NCBI GenBank assembly: GCA_040902895.1 | Contig: JBBDWL010000024.1 | Coordinates: 124,001 to 188,000, forward strand | Direction: 5' to 3' | Source of the DNA: JALYRV01 sp040902895 | GTDB lineage: Bacteria; Acidobacteriota; Vicinamibacteria; Vicinamibacterales; SCN-69-37 | DNA: 64,000 nt | In this document: positions 1 to 8,505 of the stretch, piece after piece | Layout: every line of letters begins with the position of its first letter | Numbering within the stretch: the stretch's first letter is position 1 | Position numbers and translations under genes: made by a program | The notes under the pieces: model-generated | What the model saw: only the letters and a program-made list of their open reading frames with translations | Database searches by the model: none | What the model was told of the DNA's origin: nothing

Positions 1-1974
1 ATCGCATCGCACTTCGGCATCGATCGCGCCGAGGTTCCGGCCATTGCGATTGAAATGCCGCCCAACCGCGCGCTGGGGGATCTCGCCGTGCCGGTCGCGT
101 TCGAGCTCGCGCGCCGGCTGCGCAAGGCGCCTCGCGCGATCGCGCAGGACATCGCGGCGGCGCTCGCGGGCGCGTCGCTGCCGGGGATCAGCCGCGTCGA
201 AGCCGCCCACAACGGTTACCTCAACTTCTTCATCGATCGGCCGGCGTTCGTGATCGACCGTCTGGCGGCCGCGCACGGCGGCGACGCGGTCGCTGCGCCT
301 GTGCGGACAGGCGAAAAGGTCATCGTCGAGCACACGGCGATCAATCCCAACAAAGCGGCGCACATCGGACACCTGCGGAACGCGGCGCTCGGCGATACGC
401 TCGTGCGCGCGCTGCGCTTTCGGGGATGGCCGGTCGAAGTGCAGAACTACATCGACGACACCGGCGTGCAGGTCGCCGACGTCGTCGTCGGCTTCCGCGA
501 GCTGGAAGGCCAGACGCTCGAGGGCGTCAAGACGATCGAAGCGTCCACGCGTTTTGATTTCTACTGCTGGGACCTGTACGCGCGCGTCACGGAGTGGTAC
601 GGCACCGACAAGGAACGCCTCAGGCTCAGAGGCGAAACGCTGCACGCCATCGAAGCGGGGGGCAACGAGATCGCCGAGCTCGCCGCGTTCATCGCCGACC
701 GCATCGTGCGGTGCCATCTCAAAACAATGGCGCGGCTCAGGATCGATTACGACCTGCTCGGCTGGGAAGGCGACATCCTGCGCCTGCACTTCTGGGCCAC
801 CGCATTCGAACAGCTGAAACAGCGCGGATCGGTCTATCTGCAGACCGAGGGCACACTGGCGGGCTGCTGGGTCATGAAGATCGAGGACGACGCCGACGCC
901 GGCGCCGATGCGGCAATCGAGGCGGGCGGCGACGCCTCTCGCGAGAAGGTTATCGTTCGATCCGACGGCACCGTGACCTACGTGGGCAAAGACATCGCCT
1001 ATCAATTCTGGAAGTTCGGGTTGCTCGACCGCGATTTCTTCTATCGCATCTTCGCGCAGCGCGCCGACGGTACTCCCCTGTGGGCCACCTCGTCGACAGC
1101 TCCGTCCGATCCCCAAAGCCCGCCCGCGTTTGGCCGCGCGACGGCCGTCTATAACGTCATCGACACGCGCCAGGCGTATCTGCAGAAACTCGTGAAGCAG
1201 GCGCTTGCCGCCATGGGGTTCACGAAAGAAGCCGAGCGGTCAACCCACTTCTCGTATGAGATGGTGGCGCTCTCGCACGCCACGGCGCGCGAGCTTGGCT
1301 ACGATCCGTCTGACAGCGAGGGGCGGCCGTTCGTTGAAGTCTCGGGGCGGAAGGGTCTGGGCGTGAAAGCCGACGACCTGCTCGATCGTCTTGCCGAGAA
1401 GGCGCACCTCGAAGTCGCCCGCCGGAACGAAGCGCTGAGCTCGGATGAGTGCCGGCGAATCGGGATCGAAATCGCCACCGCCGCCGTGCGGTACTTCATG
1501 GTGAAGTACTCGCGCGTCAAAGTCATCGCCTTCGACATCGAAGAGGCGCTCAGCTTCGAGGGCGAGAGCGGCCCCTACCTGCAGTACGCGACGGTCCGGG
1601 CGGGAAACATCCTCCAGAAGCTCGAAGAACGCCACGGTGTGGCTGCCCACCAGATCGGCACGGCCCTTGCGGGCGTCCCCATCGATGCCATTGCCCGAGG
1701 CGAGGATGCCGACGATCTATGGGACCTTGTGCTACAGGCCTCGCGGCTGGACGAAATCGTGGAATCGGCCATCCGCACGCTCGAGCTTTCGACACTGGCC
1801 AAGTTCGCGTTCACTCTGGCGCAGGGCTTCAGCGGCTTCTACCACCGCCAGCAGATTCTGCGGGAAGAGCGGGAGGACGCCCGGCTGTGGCGGGCCGCCG
1901 GCGTGGCCTACGTGCGCCAGCAGATGACCGCCGCACTCGACCTGATGGGATGCCCGGTGCCGACGAGAATGTAG
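1..1974 (+). CDS. argS: Arginyl-tRNA synthetase, 5' partial
   Basis: Class I synthetase that charges tRNA-Arg in the cytoplasm. The frame is open from base 1, upstream of the first ATG at 55, and the residues there fit the N-terminal additional domain, so the true start lies outside the window. The HIGH signature reads HIGH at 361-372 inside the typical ArgS context (NPNKAAHIGHLRNAALGD). The C-terminal anticodon-binding (DALR) region follows around 1540-1970, with a KYSRVK and EGESGPYLQYA context typical of ArgS. The visible part is 657 codons. The stop codon overlaps a small palindrome, and the amidotransferase-like gene starts 28 bp later. Confidence 0.95.
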   Translation: MASHFGIDRAEVPAIAIEMPPNRALGDLAVPVAFELARRLRKAPRAIAQDIAAALAGASLPGISRVEAAHNGYLNFFIDRPAFVIDRLAAAHGGDAVAAPVRTGEKVIVEHTAINPNKAAHIGHLRNAALGDTLVRALRFRGWPVEVQNYIDDTGVQVADVVVGFRELEGQTLEGVKTIEASTRFDFYCWDLYARVTEWYGTDKERLRLRGETLHAIEAGGNEIAELAAFIADRIVRCHLKTMARLRIDYDLLGWEGDILRLHFWATAFEQLKQRGSVYLQTEGTLAGCWVMKIEDDADAGADAAIEAGGDASREKVIVRSDGTVTYVGKDIAYQFWKFGLLDRDFFYRIFAQRADGTPLWATSSTAPSDPQSPPAFGRATAVYNVIDTRQAYLQKLVKQALAAMGFTKEAERSTHFSYEMVALSHATARELGYDPSDSEGRPFVEVSGRKGLGVKADDLLDRLAEKAHLEVARRNEALSSDECRRIGIEIATAAVRYFMVKYSRVKVIAFDIEEALSFEGESGPYLQYATVRAGNILQKLEERHGVAAHQIGTALAGVPIDAIARGEDADDLWDLVLQASRLDEIVESAIRTLELSTLAKFAFTLAQGFSGFYHRQQILREEREDARLWRAAGVAYVRQQMTAALDLMGCPVPTRM

Positions 1975-1994
1975 GCTGGAGCTTCAGCTCCGGC
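1972..1994. repeat. Short palindrome at the argS stop
   Basis: Starting with the argS TAG there is a dyad GGAGCT, TC, AGCTCC (1978-1991). In RNA it extends by three more pairs (1975-1977 with 1992-1994). There is no T-run, so it is not a standard terminator. It resembles dispersed GTAGG-plus-palindrome intergenic elements I associate with this kind of genome; that resemblance is from memory and unverified. Confidence 0.45.
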
Positions 1995-2002
1995 GTCCAC
2001 CT

Positions 2003-2692
2003 ATGAAACCAAAAATCCTCGTCCCCTTCCCCAGGCCCGACTACGTCAGCGCCCTCGAAAAGGCGGGCGCCGAGGTACGCACGGTCGACAGCAGCGTGAG
2101 CGTCGACGCCGCCATGAGCGGCGTCGACGGCGTTCTGCTGACTGGCGGCCAGGATGTGGATCCCGCGCTGTATGGGGAAGAACGCCATCCCACCACCCAG
2201 GACGACGAGCCCGGGCGCGATGACCTCGAGCTCGCGATCGCGAAACGCGCGCTGGCGGCCGATCTTCCGATGCTCGCGATCTGCCGGGGCATTCAAGTGC
2301 TGAACGTCGCGGCGGGCGGCAGTCTCGTGCAGGACATCCCGAGTGAAATCGGCCACCTGGTGCCGCACGACATTCGCGAACCGCGCGACAAGGAAGCGCA
2401 CTCGGTGCGGGTCAAACCCGGCACGCGCCTCGCCGAGGCGCTCGGATCCGAGCTGAACGAGCACAGCGAAACGCTGGTCAACAGCCGGCACCATCAGGCC
2501 ATCGAGAGAGTGGCCCCGGGCCTCGCGGTCACCGCGGTGGCGCCTGACGGCCTGGCTGAAGCCGTCGAGAAGGAGGACGCGCGCTTCTGTGTCGGCGTCC
2601 AATGGCATCCCGAAAACTTCCACGCCTCGGGCCGGTTCAAGGGGCTGTTCGAGGCGCTCGTCCGCTCCGCGGAAAGGGGCGCGGGATCGTGA
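2003..2692 (+). CDS. Class I glutamine amidotransferase-like hydrolase (peptidase C26, PuuD type)
   Basis: Predicted cytoplasmic gamma-glutamyl hydrolase of the family that cleaves gamma-glutamyl-GABA or related gamma-glutamyl amides. The nucleophile is Cys94 in AICRGIQ. The partner residues are His202 and Glu204 in GVQWHPE. The family motif TGGQDVDP is near residue 49. At 229 aa the length is normal. Substrate cannot be read from sequence, and no other putrescine-pathway genes lie nearby. The stop codon overlaps the GTG start of the next gene by 4 bp, implying co-translation with the receiver-GGDEF protein. Confidence 0.85.
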   Translation: MKPKILVPFPRPDYVSALEKAGAEVRTVDSSVSVDAAMSGVDGVLLTGGQDVDPALYGEERHPTTQDDEPGRDDLELAIAKRALAADLPMLAICRGIQVLNVAAGGSLVQDIPSEIGHLVPHDIREPRDKEAHSVRVKPGTRLAEALGSELNEHSETLVNSRHHQAIERVAPGLAVTAVAPDGLAEAVEKEDARFCVGVQWHPENFHASGRFKGLFEALVRSAERGAGS

Positions 2693-3603
2693 CGCCGGAG
2701 GCGCTCAAGGAAAAGCCGGTCATCCTGATGGTGGATGACGAGGAGGAGATTCGCGAGATGGCCAAGACCTATTTTCAGGAGGTCCATGGCCACCAGTTCG
2801 TCGCCGCCAACAGCTTCGAGGCCGCGGTGCGCGTTATCCACGACACGCCGGGCCAGATGGTGGCCTTCGTCGACATTCACCTGCGAGGCGGAGGCAAGAG
2901 CGGTCTCGATCTGCTTCGCTACATCCAGGACAATGCGGCGCATCGCGTCGTCGCCTACGCGTTTACCGGCGAGCAATCGCTGCTCGTCGAGGCCAAGGCG
3001 CTGCAGGCCGGCGCGATCAATGTCTTCCACAAGTCGGTGGATCAGATCGATCGGCTCGTCGTGTACGCCGAAGAATCGCTGGTCTCGCGGCTCGTGAGGC
3101 GCTGGGCCGAAGACGACCTCACGGGCCTCGACAACTTCCACGGATTCCGCCGCGCGGTGAAAGCCGAGCTCGCGGCATCGCGCGATCGCAAAGAGAGTCA
3201 TGCGGCGGTGTCGTCGCTGCTCTTCATCGACGCCGACCGGTTCAAGGAAATCAACGACACGTACGGCCACCTCGCGGGCGACATGGCATTGAAGGAGATC
3301 GCGCGCGTGCTGCGCGGAAATATCAGGCCGACGGATCATCTTTGCCGCAAAGGCGGCGACGAGTTTCTGGTCTGGCTGTCGGGCGCCGACGAAAGGCGCG
3401 CGATGGAAGTCGGCAAGCACCTGCAGCAGGCCATTGCCGAGACCACGTTGACGGCCGATCAGGGCATCAAGGTCGCGTTCTCCGTGTCCATCGGGGCCAG
3501 TGAGGTCAGGCGCGAGGAAATCGGCGAAGACCTCGACCAGGTGCTCGAAGAGCTGATCGTCAGGGCCAATCGCAGCGAGATGGTGATGAAAGGACAGCGT
3601 TAA
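2689..3603 (+). CDS. Response regulator with GGDEF (diguanylate cyclase) domain
   Basis: Two-domain signalling protein of 304 aa. The N-terminal receiver has an acidic pocket (VDDEEE) and phosphoacceptor Asp62 (FVDIH). The C-terminal GGDEF domain has an intact GGDEF at residues 222-226, so diguanylate cyclase activity is expected. An RxxD inhibitory site (RPTD) lies five residues before it. I chose GTG at 2689 because it overlaps the upstream stop (GTGA); the longer frame starting at 2602 lies mostly inside the previous gene. No cognate histidine kinase is adjacent. Confidence 0.9.
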   Translation: MTPEALKEKPVILMVDDEEEIREMAKTYFQEVHGHQFVAANSFEAAVRVIHDTPGQMVAFVDIHLRGGGKSGLDLLRYIQDNAAHRVVAYAFTGEQSLLVEAKALQAGAINVFHKSVDQIDRLVVYAEESLVSRLVRRWAEDDLTGLDNFHGFRRAVKAELAASRDRKESHAAVSSLLFIDADRFKEINDTYGHLAGDMALKEIARVLRGNIRPTDHLCRKGGDEFLVWLSGADERRAMEVGKHLQQAIAETTLTADQGIKVAFSVSIGASEVRREEIGEDLDQVLEELIVRANRSEMVMKGQR

Positions 3604-3656
3604 GCGCGCCCTACCCCTTGACGGCGCCTCGCGCCGATGGCATTCTCCTGGCAAAC

Positions 3657-4151
3657 ATGGACTTTCGGGAGCTGCTCGAAGTCAATTCCGCCGCGACGCT
3701 GAACTTCTTTTACGGCGGACTTCGCAACAACGCCGCCTCGGACCGAGTCACCAACGACCAGACCATTTACGTCGCCAGCATCCTGGCGAGCTATGCGCAG
3801 ACGTCCGTGTACGACTCGACCTCTTTGCCGCCCATGGCGAATCTGTCTGAGGTCCTCGACAATTTCGTGCTGAACGGCGAGGTGCTGACCGACCCGGAGA
3901 TCCTGGAGATTGCCGGCGCGCAAAGCCTCTTCCTCACCGGATTCTTCCGCGAGCAGATGAAGCGCCGGCACAACGTCGGCTGGTTCGAAGAGTTAGGAGG
4001 CTCGTTCTACGAACGAGCCAGTTTTTTTTCGAAGGCCGAAAAGCGCCGCATGCTTTTCCGCAGCATGTCCGAGAACTTCCCGCTCTGGACCCAGGCCTGT
4101 GCGGAGCTCCACAAGACGCTCCGCGAGAACCGGTTCCTCCTCGACCTGTAG
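3657..4151 (+). CDS. Unknown protein, about 164 aa
   Basis: I do not recognise this family. The ATG at 3657 is preferred over a TTG at 3618, which only adds a low-complexity stretch. The protein is soluble-looking, with no signal peptide or membrane segment, and is rich in charged residues toward the C terminus (EKRRMLFRS). Codon use is like its neighbours. The odd feature is a perfect terminator-like hairpin with eight Ts inside the reading frame (3999-4029), while the protein frame continues sensibly to 4151. It may be a monocistronic gene following the receiver-GGDEF gene. Confidence 0.6.
   Translation: MDFRELLEVNSAATLNFFYGGLRNNAASDRVTNDQTIYVASILASYAQTSVYDSTSLPPMANLSEVLDNFVLNGEVLTDPEILEIAGAQSLFLTGFFREQMKRRHNVGWFEELGGSFYERASFFSKAEKRRMLFRSMSENFPLWTQACAELHKTLRENRFLLDL
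3999..4029 (+). terminator. Terminator-like hairpin plus T8 inside a coding region
   Basis: GGCTCGTTC (3999-4007), a 3-nt loop, and GAACGAGCC (4011-4019) form a perfect 9-bp stem, followed by AG and eight Ts (4022-4029). This is the architecture of a Rho-independent terminator, but it lies about 120 bp before the end of the 3657-4151 frame. It could act as an intragenic attenuator or be a coincidence of codons. Confidence 0.6.
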
Positions 4152-4365
4152 ACCTGATCCTGTCTGTTCAGGTTGACTCCGCGCCATACGATGCGACACT
4201 GGTACCAGCACGCTGGTTCGAAGCCGTGCTGACCTTGCCCAGCCAGGCGGCACCGCCTCTTACCCGCGGCTCGACCGAAACCTTCACAGAGCTGAGTTCA
4301 ACAGGCGCGCGCAGTGCGTCGATGGCATTCACGCGCCTCTGAAGAGCTGGAAAGGGAGAGGCGCT

Positions 4366-5742
4366 GTGTCGCCGATCGATCGTCGTTCATTTCTGAGAAG
4401 CGCGGCCGCAGCGGCCGCGGCTGTGCCGTTCCATAACCTGCTTGCGCGCACCGAAGGGCTCGCGCCCGGGGCCATCGGTCGTGACTTTCGAACGGCTGGG
4501 TACGGCGCGCTCGTAGAGACGCTCGATGAAACGACCGGACTCCCGCTGCTGAAACTGCCGGAGGGCTTCCGCTACGTGACGTTCGGCTGGGCTGGCGATG
4601 TCATGAGCGACGGCCAAAGAACGCCGAACAAGCACGACGGCATGGCTGCCTTTGCCGCCGGGCCGGGCCGCGTGCGCCTCGTGCGCAACCATGAAACCGA
4701 CATCGGCATGCCGTTCAGCCGCGCCGCGTACGATCCACAGGCCGCCGGCGGCACGACGACGCTCGAGTTCGACACGCGGGCCGGAACGTTCATCTCTGCC
4801 CGCGCCAGTCTCAGCGGCACGCTGCGGAACTGTGCCGGCGGCCCCACGCCGTGGGGCTCCTGGCTGACAGGCGAAGAGACAACAGCCTTCACGGGCTTGC
4901 CTCACGGCTACGTCTTCGAGGTGCCTGCGGACGGCATGGGCGATCCGTCACCAATTCGCGAGATGGGCCGCTTTTCGCACGAGGCGATCGCCGTCGATCC
5001 GGTCACCGGCTACATCTACGAGACAGAGGATCCAGGCGCCTCGGTCATGAGCTTCTTCGGCGGCGGCCACAAAGCGGGCTTCTATCGCTTCATCCCGAAC
5101 GTCAGCGACCGGCTCTCGGCCGGCGGCCGGCTGTTCATGCTCAAGGTGAAGCGCCGTTCGAAAATCGACCTCGGAGGTGACTACGCCAACGGCACGACGT
5201 TCGACGTCGAGTGGGTGCCGATCGCGAGACCTGACAATCCCGAGCACGGAAAGGATGATGACTTCGTGTGGGACCAGGGCCGCGCGCTTGGCGCCGCCAC
5301 GTTCGCACGGCTGGAAGGCTGTTGGTACGGCAACGACCGCAAGATCTACTTCGTCGCGACGGACGGCGGACGCGGTCAGGGGCAGGTCTGGATTTACGAT
5401 CCCGCGGCCGAGACACTCTCGCTGCTCTTTCAGTCGCCGGGCAGGCATGTGTTGAACAAGCCCGATCACATCACGGTCAGTCCACGCGGCGGACTCGTAC
5501 TGTGCGAGGACGGCAGCGGCGAGGAATTCCTGCACGGCCTCACGACCGACGGCCAGATCTTCCCGTTCGCGCTCAACAACGCGCGGCTGGGGGGCGAGCG
5601 CAACGGCATCGTCGGCGATTTCACGAGCGCCGAATGGGCAGGCCCTTGCTATAGTCCCGACGGAGAGTGGCTGTTCGCGAACATCTACGATCCGGGCTTC
5701 ACGGTTGCGATCACCGGACCCTGGCAGACTGCGGCGCTCTAA
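4366..5742 (+). CDS. PhoX-like (DUF839) protein with Tat signal
   Basis: 458 aa. The N terminus has a twin-arginine motif (DRRSFLRS) followed by an Ala-rich hydrophobic stretch, so export folded through the Tat pathway is expected. The body matches the DUF839/PhoX group of calcium-dependent alkaline phosphatases with a propeller fold; landmarks are VRNHE, GTLRNCAGG, TPWGSWLTGEE and GRFSHEA. GTG at 4366 is supported by a purine-rich ribosome binding site (GGGAGAGG) just upstream. Phosphatase activity is inferred from the family. No other phosphate genes are nearby. The 214 bp upstream hold no recognisable gene. Confidence 0.8.
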   Translation: MSPIDRRSFLRSAAAAAAAVPFHNLLARTEGLAPGAIGRDFRTAGYGALVETLDETTGLPLLKLPEGFRYVTFGWAGDVMSDGQRTPNKHDGMAAFAAGPGRVRLVRNHETDIGMPFSRAAYDPQAAGGTTTLEFDTRAGTFISARASLSGTLRNCAGGPTPWGSWLTGEETTAFTGLPHGYVFEVPADGMGDPSPIREMGRFSHEAIAVDPVTGYIYETEDPGASVMSFFGGGHKAGFYRFIPNVSDRLSAGGRLFMLKVKRRSKIDLGGDYANGTTFDVEWVPIARPDNPEHGKDDDFVWDQGRALGAATFARLEGCWYGNDRKIYFVATDGGRGQGQVWIYDPAAETLSLLFQSPGRHVLNKPDHITVSPRGGLVLCEDGSGEEFLHGLTTDGQIFPFALNNARLGGERNGIVGDFTSAEWAGPCYSPDGEWLFANIYDPGFTVAITGPWQTAAL

Positions 5743-5828
5743 CGGCGGCAGGTCCCGCCAGATCCACGTATCCAACCCCGTCGCGGTACTGGATGCGCGT
5801 GCCGAACGGCTCGGAGGATCGAACGCAG

Positions 5829-7037
5829 CTACGCGCCGAGCACCAGACACGCGATCGATTCGACGTGCGGCGTGTTCGGAAACAGATCCAGCGCTTCGAG
5901 CTGCGTCAGCTGATATCCCGCGGTCACGAACTCCTTCACGTCTCTCGCCAGCGTCACCGGATCGCATGAGACATAGACGACTTTCTCCGGCTTGAGCGCA
6001 ATCAGCCGCTGCCGTATCTCCGTCGACAGACCGGTGCGCGGCGGATCCACGATGATCGTCTCGGGCAGCGAGCCGCGGCCACCGAGCCAGGTCTCGACCG
6101 GCTGCGTCACGGCGCGCGCCGAGAGTCCGAACGGCGAAAGATTGCGCACCAGGTCGCGTGTCGCGCTCGCGTCATGTTCGACGGCAATGACCTCGGCGCC
6201 GCGCGACGCGGCCTCGGCGGCAAACAGTCCGACCCCCGCGAACAGATCGGCGATGTTGCCGGCACCGGCGGCATCGGCGACCTTCGTGACAAGCGGCGCG
6301 AGCAGGAAGCGGTTGCCCTGGAAGAACGACTCGGCGTGGCGCTGCAGCGTGGCGCCGCCAGGCAGCGTCTCTTCGAGCACGTCGCGCCCGGTCAGGCCGG
6401 CAATCGAGGCCGACAGCAGCGCGGTTTCGATGACGGCAGCGCCCGGCTTGAAGACGACGTGCAACAGGCGCTCGGTGGCCGCCACATTCTCGGCCAGGAC
6501 GATTTCCTCGATCGTGTCGGCGGCATCGGCCAGCACCGAGCCGGCCGCGTCGACCACGGCGGCAGCGCCGTCCGACAGCTGTCCGGTACGCACGGCGTCA
6601 CAGACGTCGCGAGTGCGCTCACGATAGAAACCAATGCGGCCGCCGGCCAGATGCAGCCGCGCCCGCATGCGATAGCCGGTTTCGGGAGAGCCGGCGATGG
6701 GCGGCAGCGCGCCCAGCGTGATGCGCGCCTGACGCCTGAAGGCGTCGGCAAGAATCTCGCGCTTCAACTCGAGCTGACGCGGATAGGCGATGTGCGAGAG
6801 CAGATTGCCGCCGCACAGAGGATCGAACGTCGGCTCGCGCCGATCGGGACTCGCCTCGAGCACCTCGATCGTCTCGGCGAACGCGACACCGTGCCGGCGC
6901 TCCGTGACGCGGGCACGCACCCGCTCACCGGGAATGGCGCCCGAGATGAGGATGATGGCGCCGTCCAGGCGCGCGATCATGCGTCCGCCCTGGGCGGGCC
7001 GATCGATGACCAGCTCGATATCGGGTTCGGGGTTCAT
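5829..7037 (-). CDS. 23S rRNA/tRNA uracil-C5 methyltransferase, RlmD/TrmA family
   Basis: SAM-dependent RNA m5U methyltransferase of 402 aa. An N-terminal TRAM-like region precedes the Rossmann core. The SAM motif is DLFAGVGLFA, the acidic motif DPPRTGLS, and the catalytic Cys lies in VYVSCDPVTLARD near the C terminus. The cluster region keeps only one Cys (DPLCGGN) where RlmD carries CGGC plus further cysteines, so the 4Fe-4S cluster is probably missing. The start at 7037 shares one base with the upstream stop (TGATG); the longer frame to 7256 lies inside the neighbour. It is the last gene of the operon. The exact RNA target is unknown. Confidence 0.85.
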   Translation of the reverse strand: MNPEPDIELVIDRPAQGGRMIARLDGAIILISGAIPGERVRARVTERRHGVAFAETIEVLEASPDRREPTFDPLCGGNLLSHIAYPRQLELKREILADAFRRQARITLGALPPIAGSPETGYRMRARLHLAGGRIGFYRERTRDVCDAVRTGQLSDGAAAVVDAAGSVLADAADTIEEIVLAENVAATERLLHVVFKPGAAVIETALLSASIAGLTGRDVLEETLPGGATLQRHAESFFQGNRFLLAPLVTKVADAAGAGNIADLFAGVGLFAAEAASRGAEVIAVEHDASATRDLVRNLSPFGLSARAVTQPVETWLGGRGSLPETIIVDPPRTGLSTEIRQRLIALKPEKVVYVSCDPVTLARDVKEFVTAGYQLTQLEALDLFPNTPHVESIACLVLGA

Positions 7038-7756
7038 CAGGGCGCCAGATCCGGTAGATCCAGTCGATCGCGGAGCAGCCGATCGGATGCGGCCTGCACG
7101 GCCTCGGACCATGCGCTGCCCGGCATCCGCTCGCGCCACGGCGTCAGCTCCGCGGCTGCCGCGGCACGGAGCTCGGCGTCGAGCCCGGATCGCGCGGCTT
7201 CCTCGCGCGCCGCCGTCATCAGCTGCCGATCGAGCGCCGCGAGCTCGGCGACACACGCCCCTCGCCGCTCGCCGCGCGCGCCTTTCGATTCGATCTGCAC
7301 CGCCGACACGGCGCCCACCATGCCGTCGAGTGCCGTGCGGAAGGCGTCGCTCCGGTCGAGGCGCGCCGCGGCGCGAGCGAGCTTCTCACTGGCGCGCGTG
7401 AGATGGCTCGCGAGGCCGATACGTGATCCGTCTTCATCGGCTTCGACGGACGCGCCGACGAAGGGGCCCACCGCGCGCCGCCACCGCTGAAACTGATCGC
7501 GCACCTCGGACTCGCAGAATTCGATGCGCAGCGGACGGCTGGCTTCACGGCGCGATTCGCGGCGCTCCGAACAGACATCGATCGCGCGCCGGACGAGCGA
7601 CATCGGCACACCCGCATCCGCCCAGCCCCGCACCAGCTCGAACGACGGGCCGACGATGCGCACCAGGTGGCCGCCATTGCGCCGGCACAGATACGTCTCG
7701 ACTTCGCGGCAATAGGCGGCGGGGCTCAGCTGATCCGGCAAGGCGCGCGGTTCCAT
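7037..7756 (-). CDS. Unknown protein, about 239 aa
   Basis: I do not recognise the family. The protein is Ala/Arg/Glu-rich and predicted mostly helical, with Cys residues near the N terminus (YCREVETYLCRR) and no signal or membrane segment. It is wedged between birA and the methyltransferase with one-base start/stop overlaps at both ends (TAATG at 7754-7758, TGATG at 7035-7039), which is good evidence that it is a translated operon gene. The start at 7756 follows from that overlap; the frame extends to 7879 inside birA. Confidence 0.7.
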   Translation of the reverse strand: MEPRALPDQLSPAAYCREVETYLCRRNGGHLVRIVGPSFELVRGWADAGVPMSLVRRAIDVCSERRESRREASRPLRIEFCESEVRDQFQRWRRAVGPFVGASVEADEDGSRIGLASHLTRASEKLARAAARLDRSDAFRTALDGMVGAVSAVQIESKGARGERRGACVAELAALDRQLMTAAREEAARSGLDAELRAAAAAELTPWRERMPGSAWSEAVQAASDRLLRDRLDLPDLAP

Positions 7757-8505
7757 TACGTCCAGATTACTTCTCCTGCCACCAGCCGCTGCAGTCCGTC
7801 GGCGGTCTGCACCAGCAGCGCACCGTCCGCATCCACGCCGGCCGTGATGCCGCCGCGATCGCCCTCGCGCGTGCGCCACGAGATGCGCGCGCCGCGCGAC
7901 TCGGGCGCCAGCGCCATCCAGTCGTGAAGCATCATCTCATCCCGACCCGCGCGCAGCTGCGCGAGAGCGTCATCGAGTGCGCGCATGACGGCTTCCTCGA
8001 GCGCACGCCGTTCGACGGCACGGCCGAGCTCGCGCTCCAGCGACGTGGCAATGGCACGCAGCTCCTGCGGAACCGCTGCCAGGGAGACGTTGACGCCGAT
8101 GCCCAGCACGACGAACTCGAGCTGACTGCCGGCGCTGCTGCCTTCAGCAAGAATACCCGCCAGCTTGAGAGGTTCGGTCGCGGTGAGCACGTCGTTCGGC
8201 CATTTGAGACGCACCGCGAGGCCCGTCACATGATGGACGGCGCGCGCCACCGCCACGCCGGCCGCAAGCGTGAGCAGTGAAGGCCGCCCCAGGCCCTCGA
8301 GGTCGCGCACGATGTACGAGAGATACAGGCCCCCTTCAGGCGAGTGCCAGCGCCGGCCGCGACGGCCGCGCCCGGCCGTCTGCTCGTCCGCGACAATCGC
8401 GCTGCCGTCATGCGCGCCCTCCGCGGCCCAGGCCAGGGCCCGCTGGTTGGTTGAATCGACGGACGGAAAATGGCGAATGCGCCGCGGATCGCGCGCACCG
8501 GTCAC
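7756..8505 (-). CDS. birA: Biotin--[acetyl-CoA-carboxylase] ligase
   Basis: Attaches biotin to the carrier domain of acetyl-CoA carboxylase and other carboxylases. Of 249 aa, the ligase core shows the ATP/biotin loop GRGRRGRRW and the KWPNDV motif, followed by a small C-terminal domain. There is no N-terminal helix-turn-helix, so it is a monofunctional ligase without the repressor part. GTG at 8505 overlaps the nadC stop by 4 bp. It lies in the valS-nadC-birA stretch of the operon. Confidence 0.93.
   Translation of the reverse strand: MTGARDPRRIRHFPSVDSTNQRALAWAAEGAHDGSAIVADEQTAGRGRRGRRWHSPEGGLYLSYIVRDLEGLGRPSLLTLAAGVAVARAVHHVTGLAVRLKWPNDVLTATEPLKLAGILAEGSSAGSQLEFVVLGIGVNVSLAAVPQELRAIATSLERELGRAVERRALEEAVMRALDDALAQLRAGRDEMMLHDWMALAPESRGARISWRTREGDRGGITAGVDADGALLVQTADGLQRLVAGEVIWT

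Noticed and set aside
4152..4365. A tRNA or small RNA in the 214-bp gap before the PhoX-like gene
   Set aside because: A GGTTCGAAGCC stretch recalls a T-arm, but no cloverleaf could be drawn around it.
5743..5828. A small minus-strand gene fragment in the gap after the PhoX-like gene
   Set aside because: One frame looks weakly coding (QYRDGVGYVDLAG) but it has no start codon and no recognisable family.
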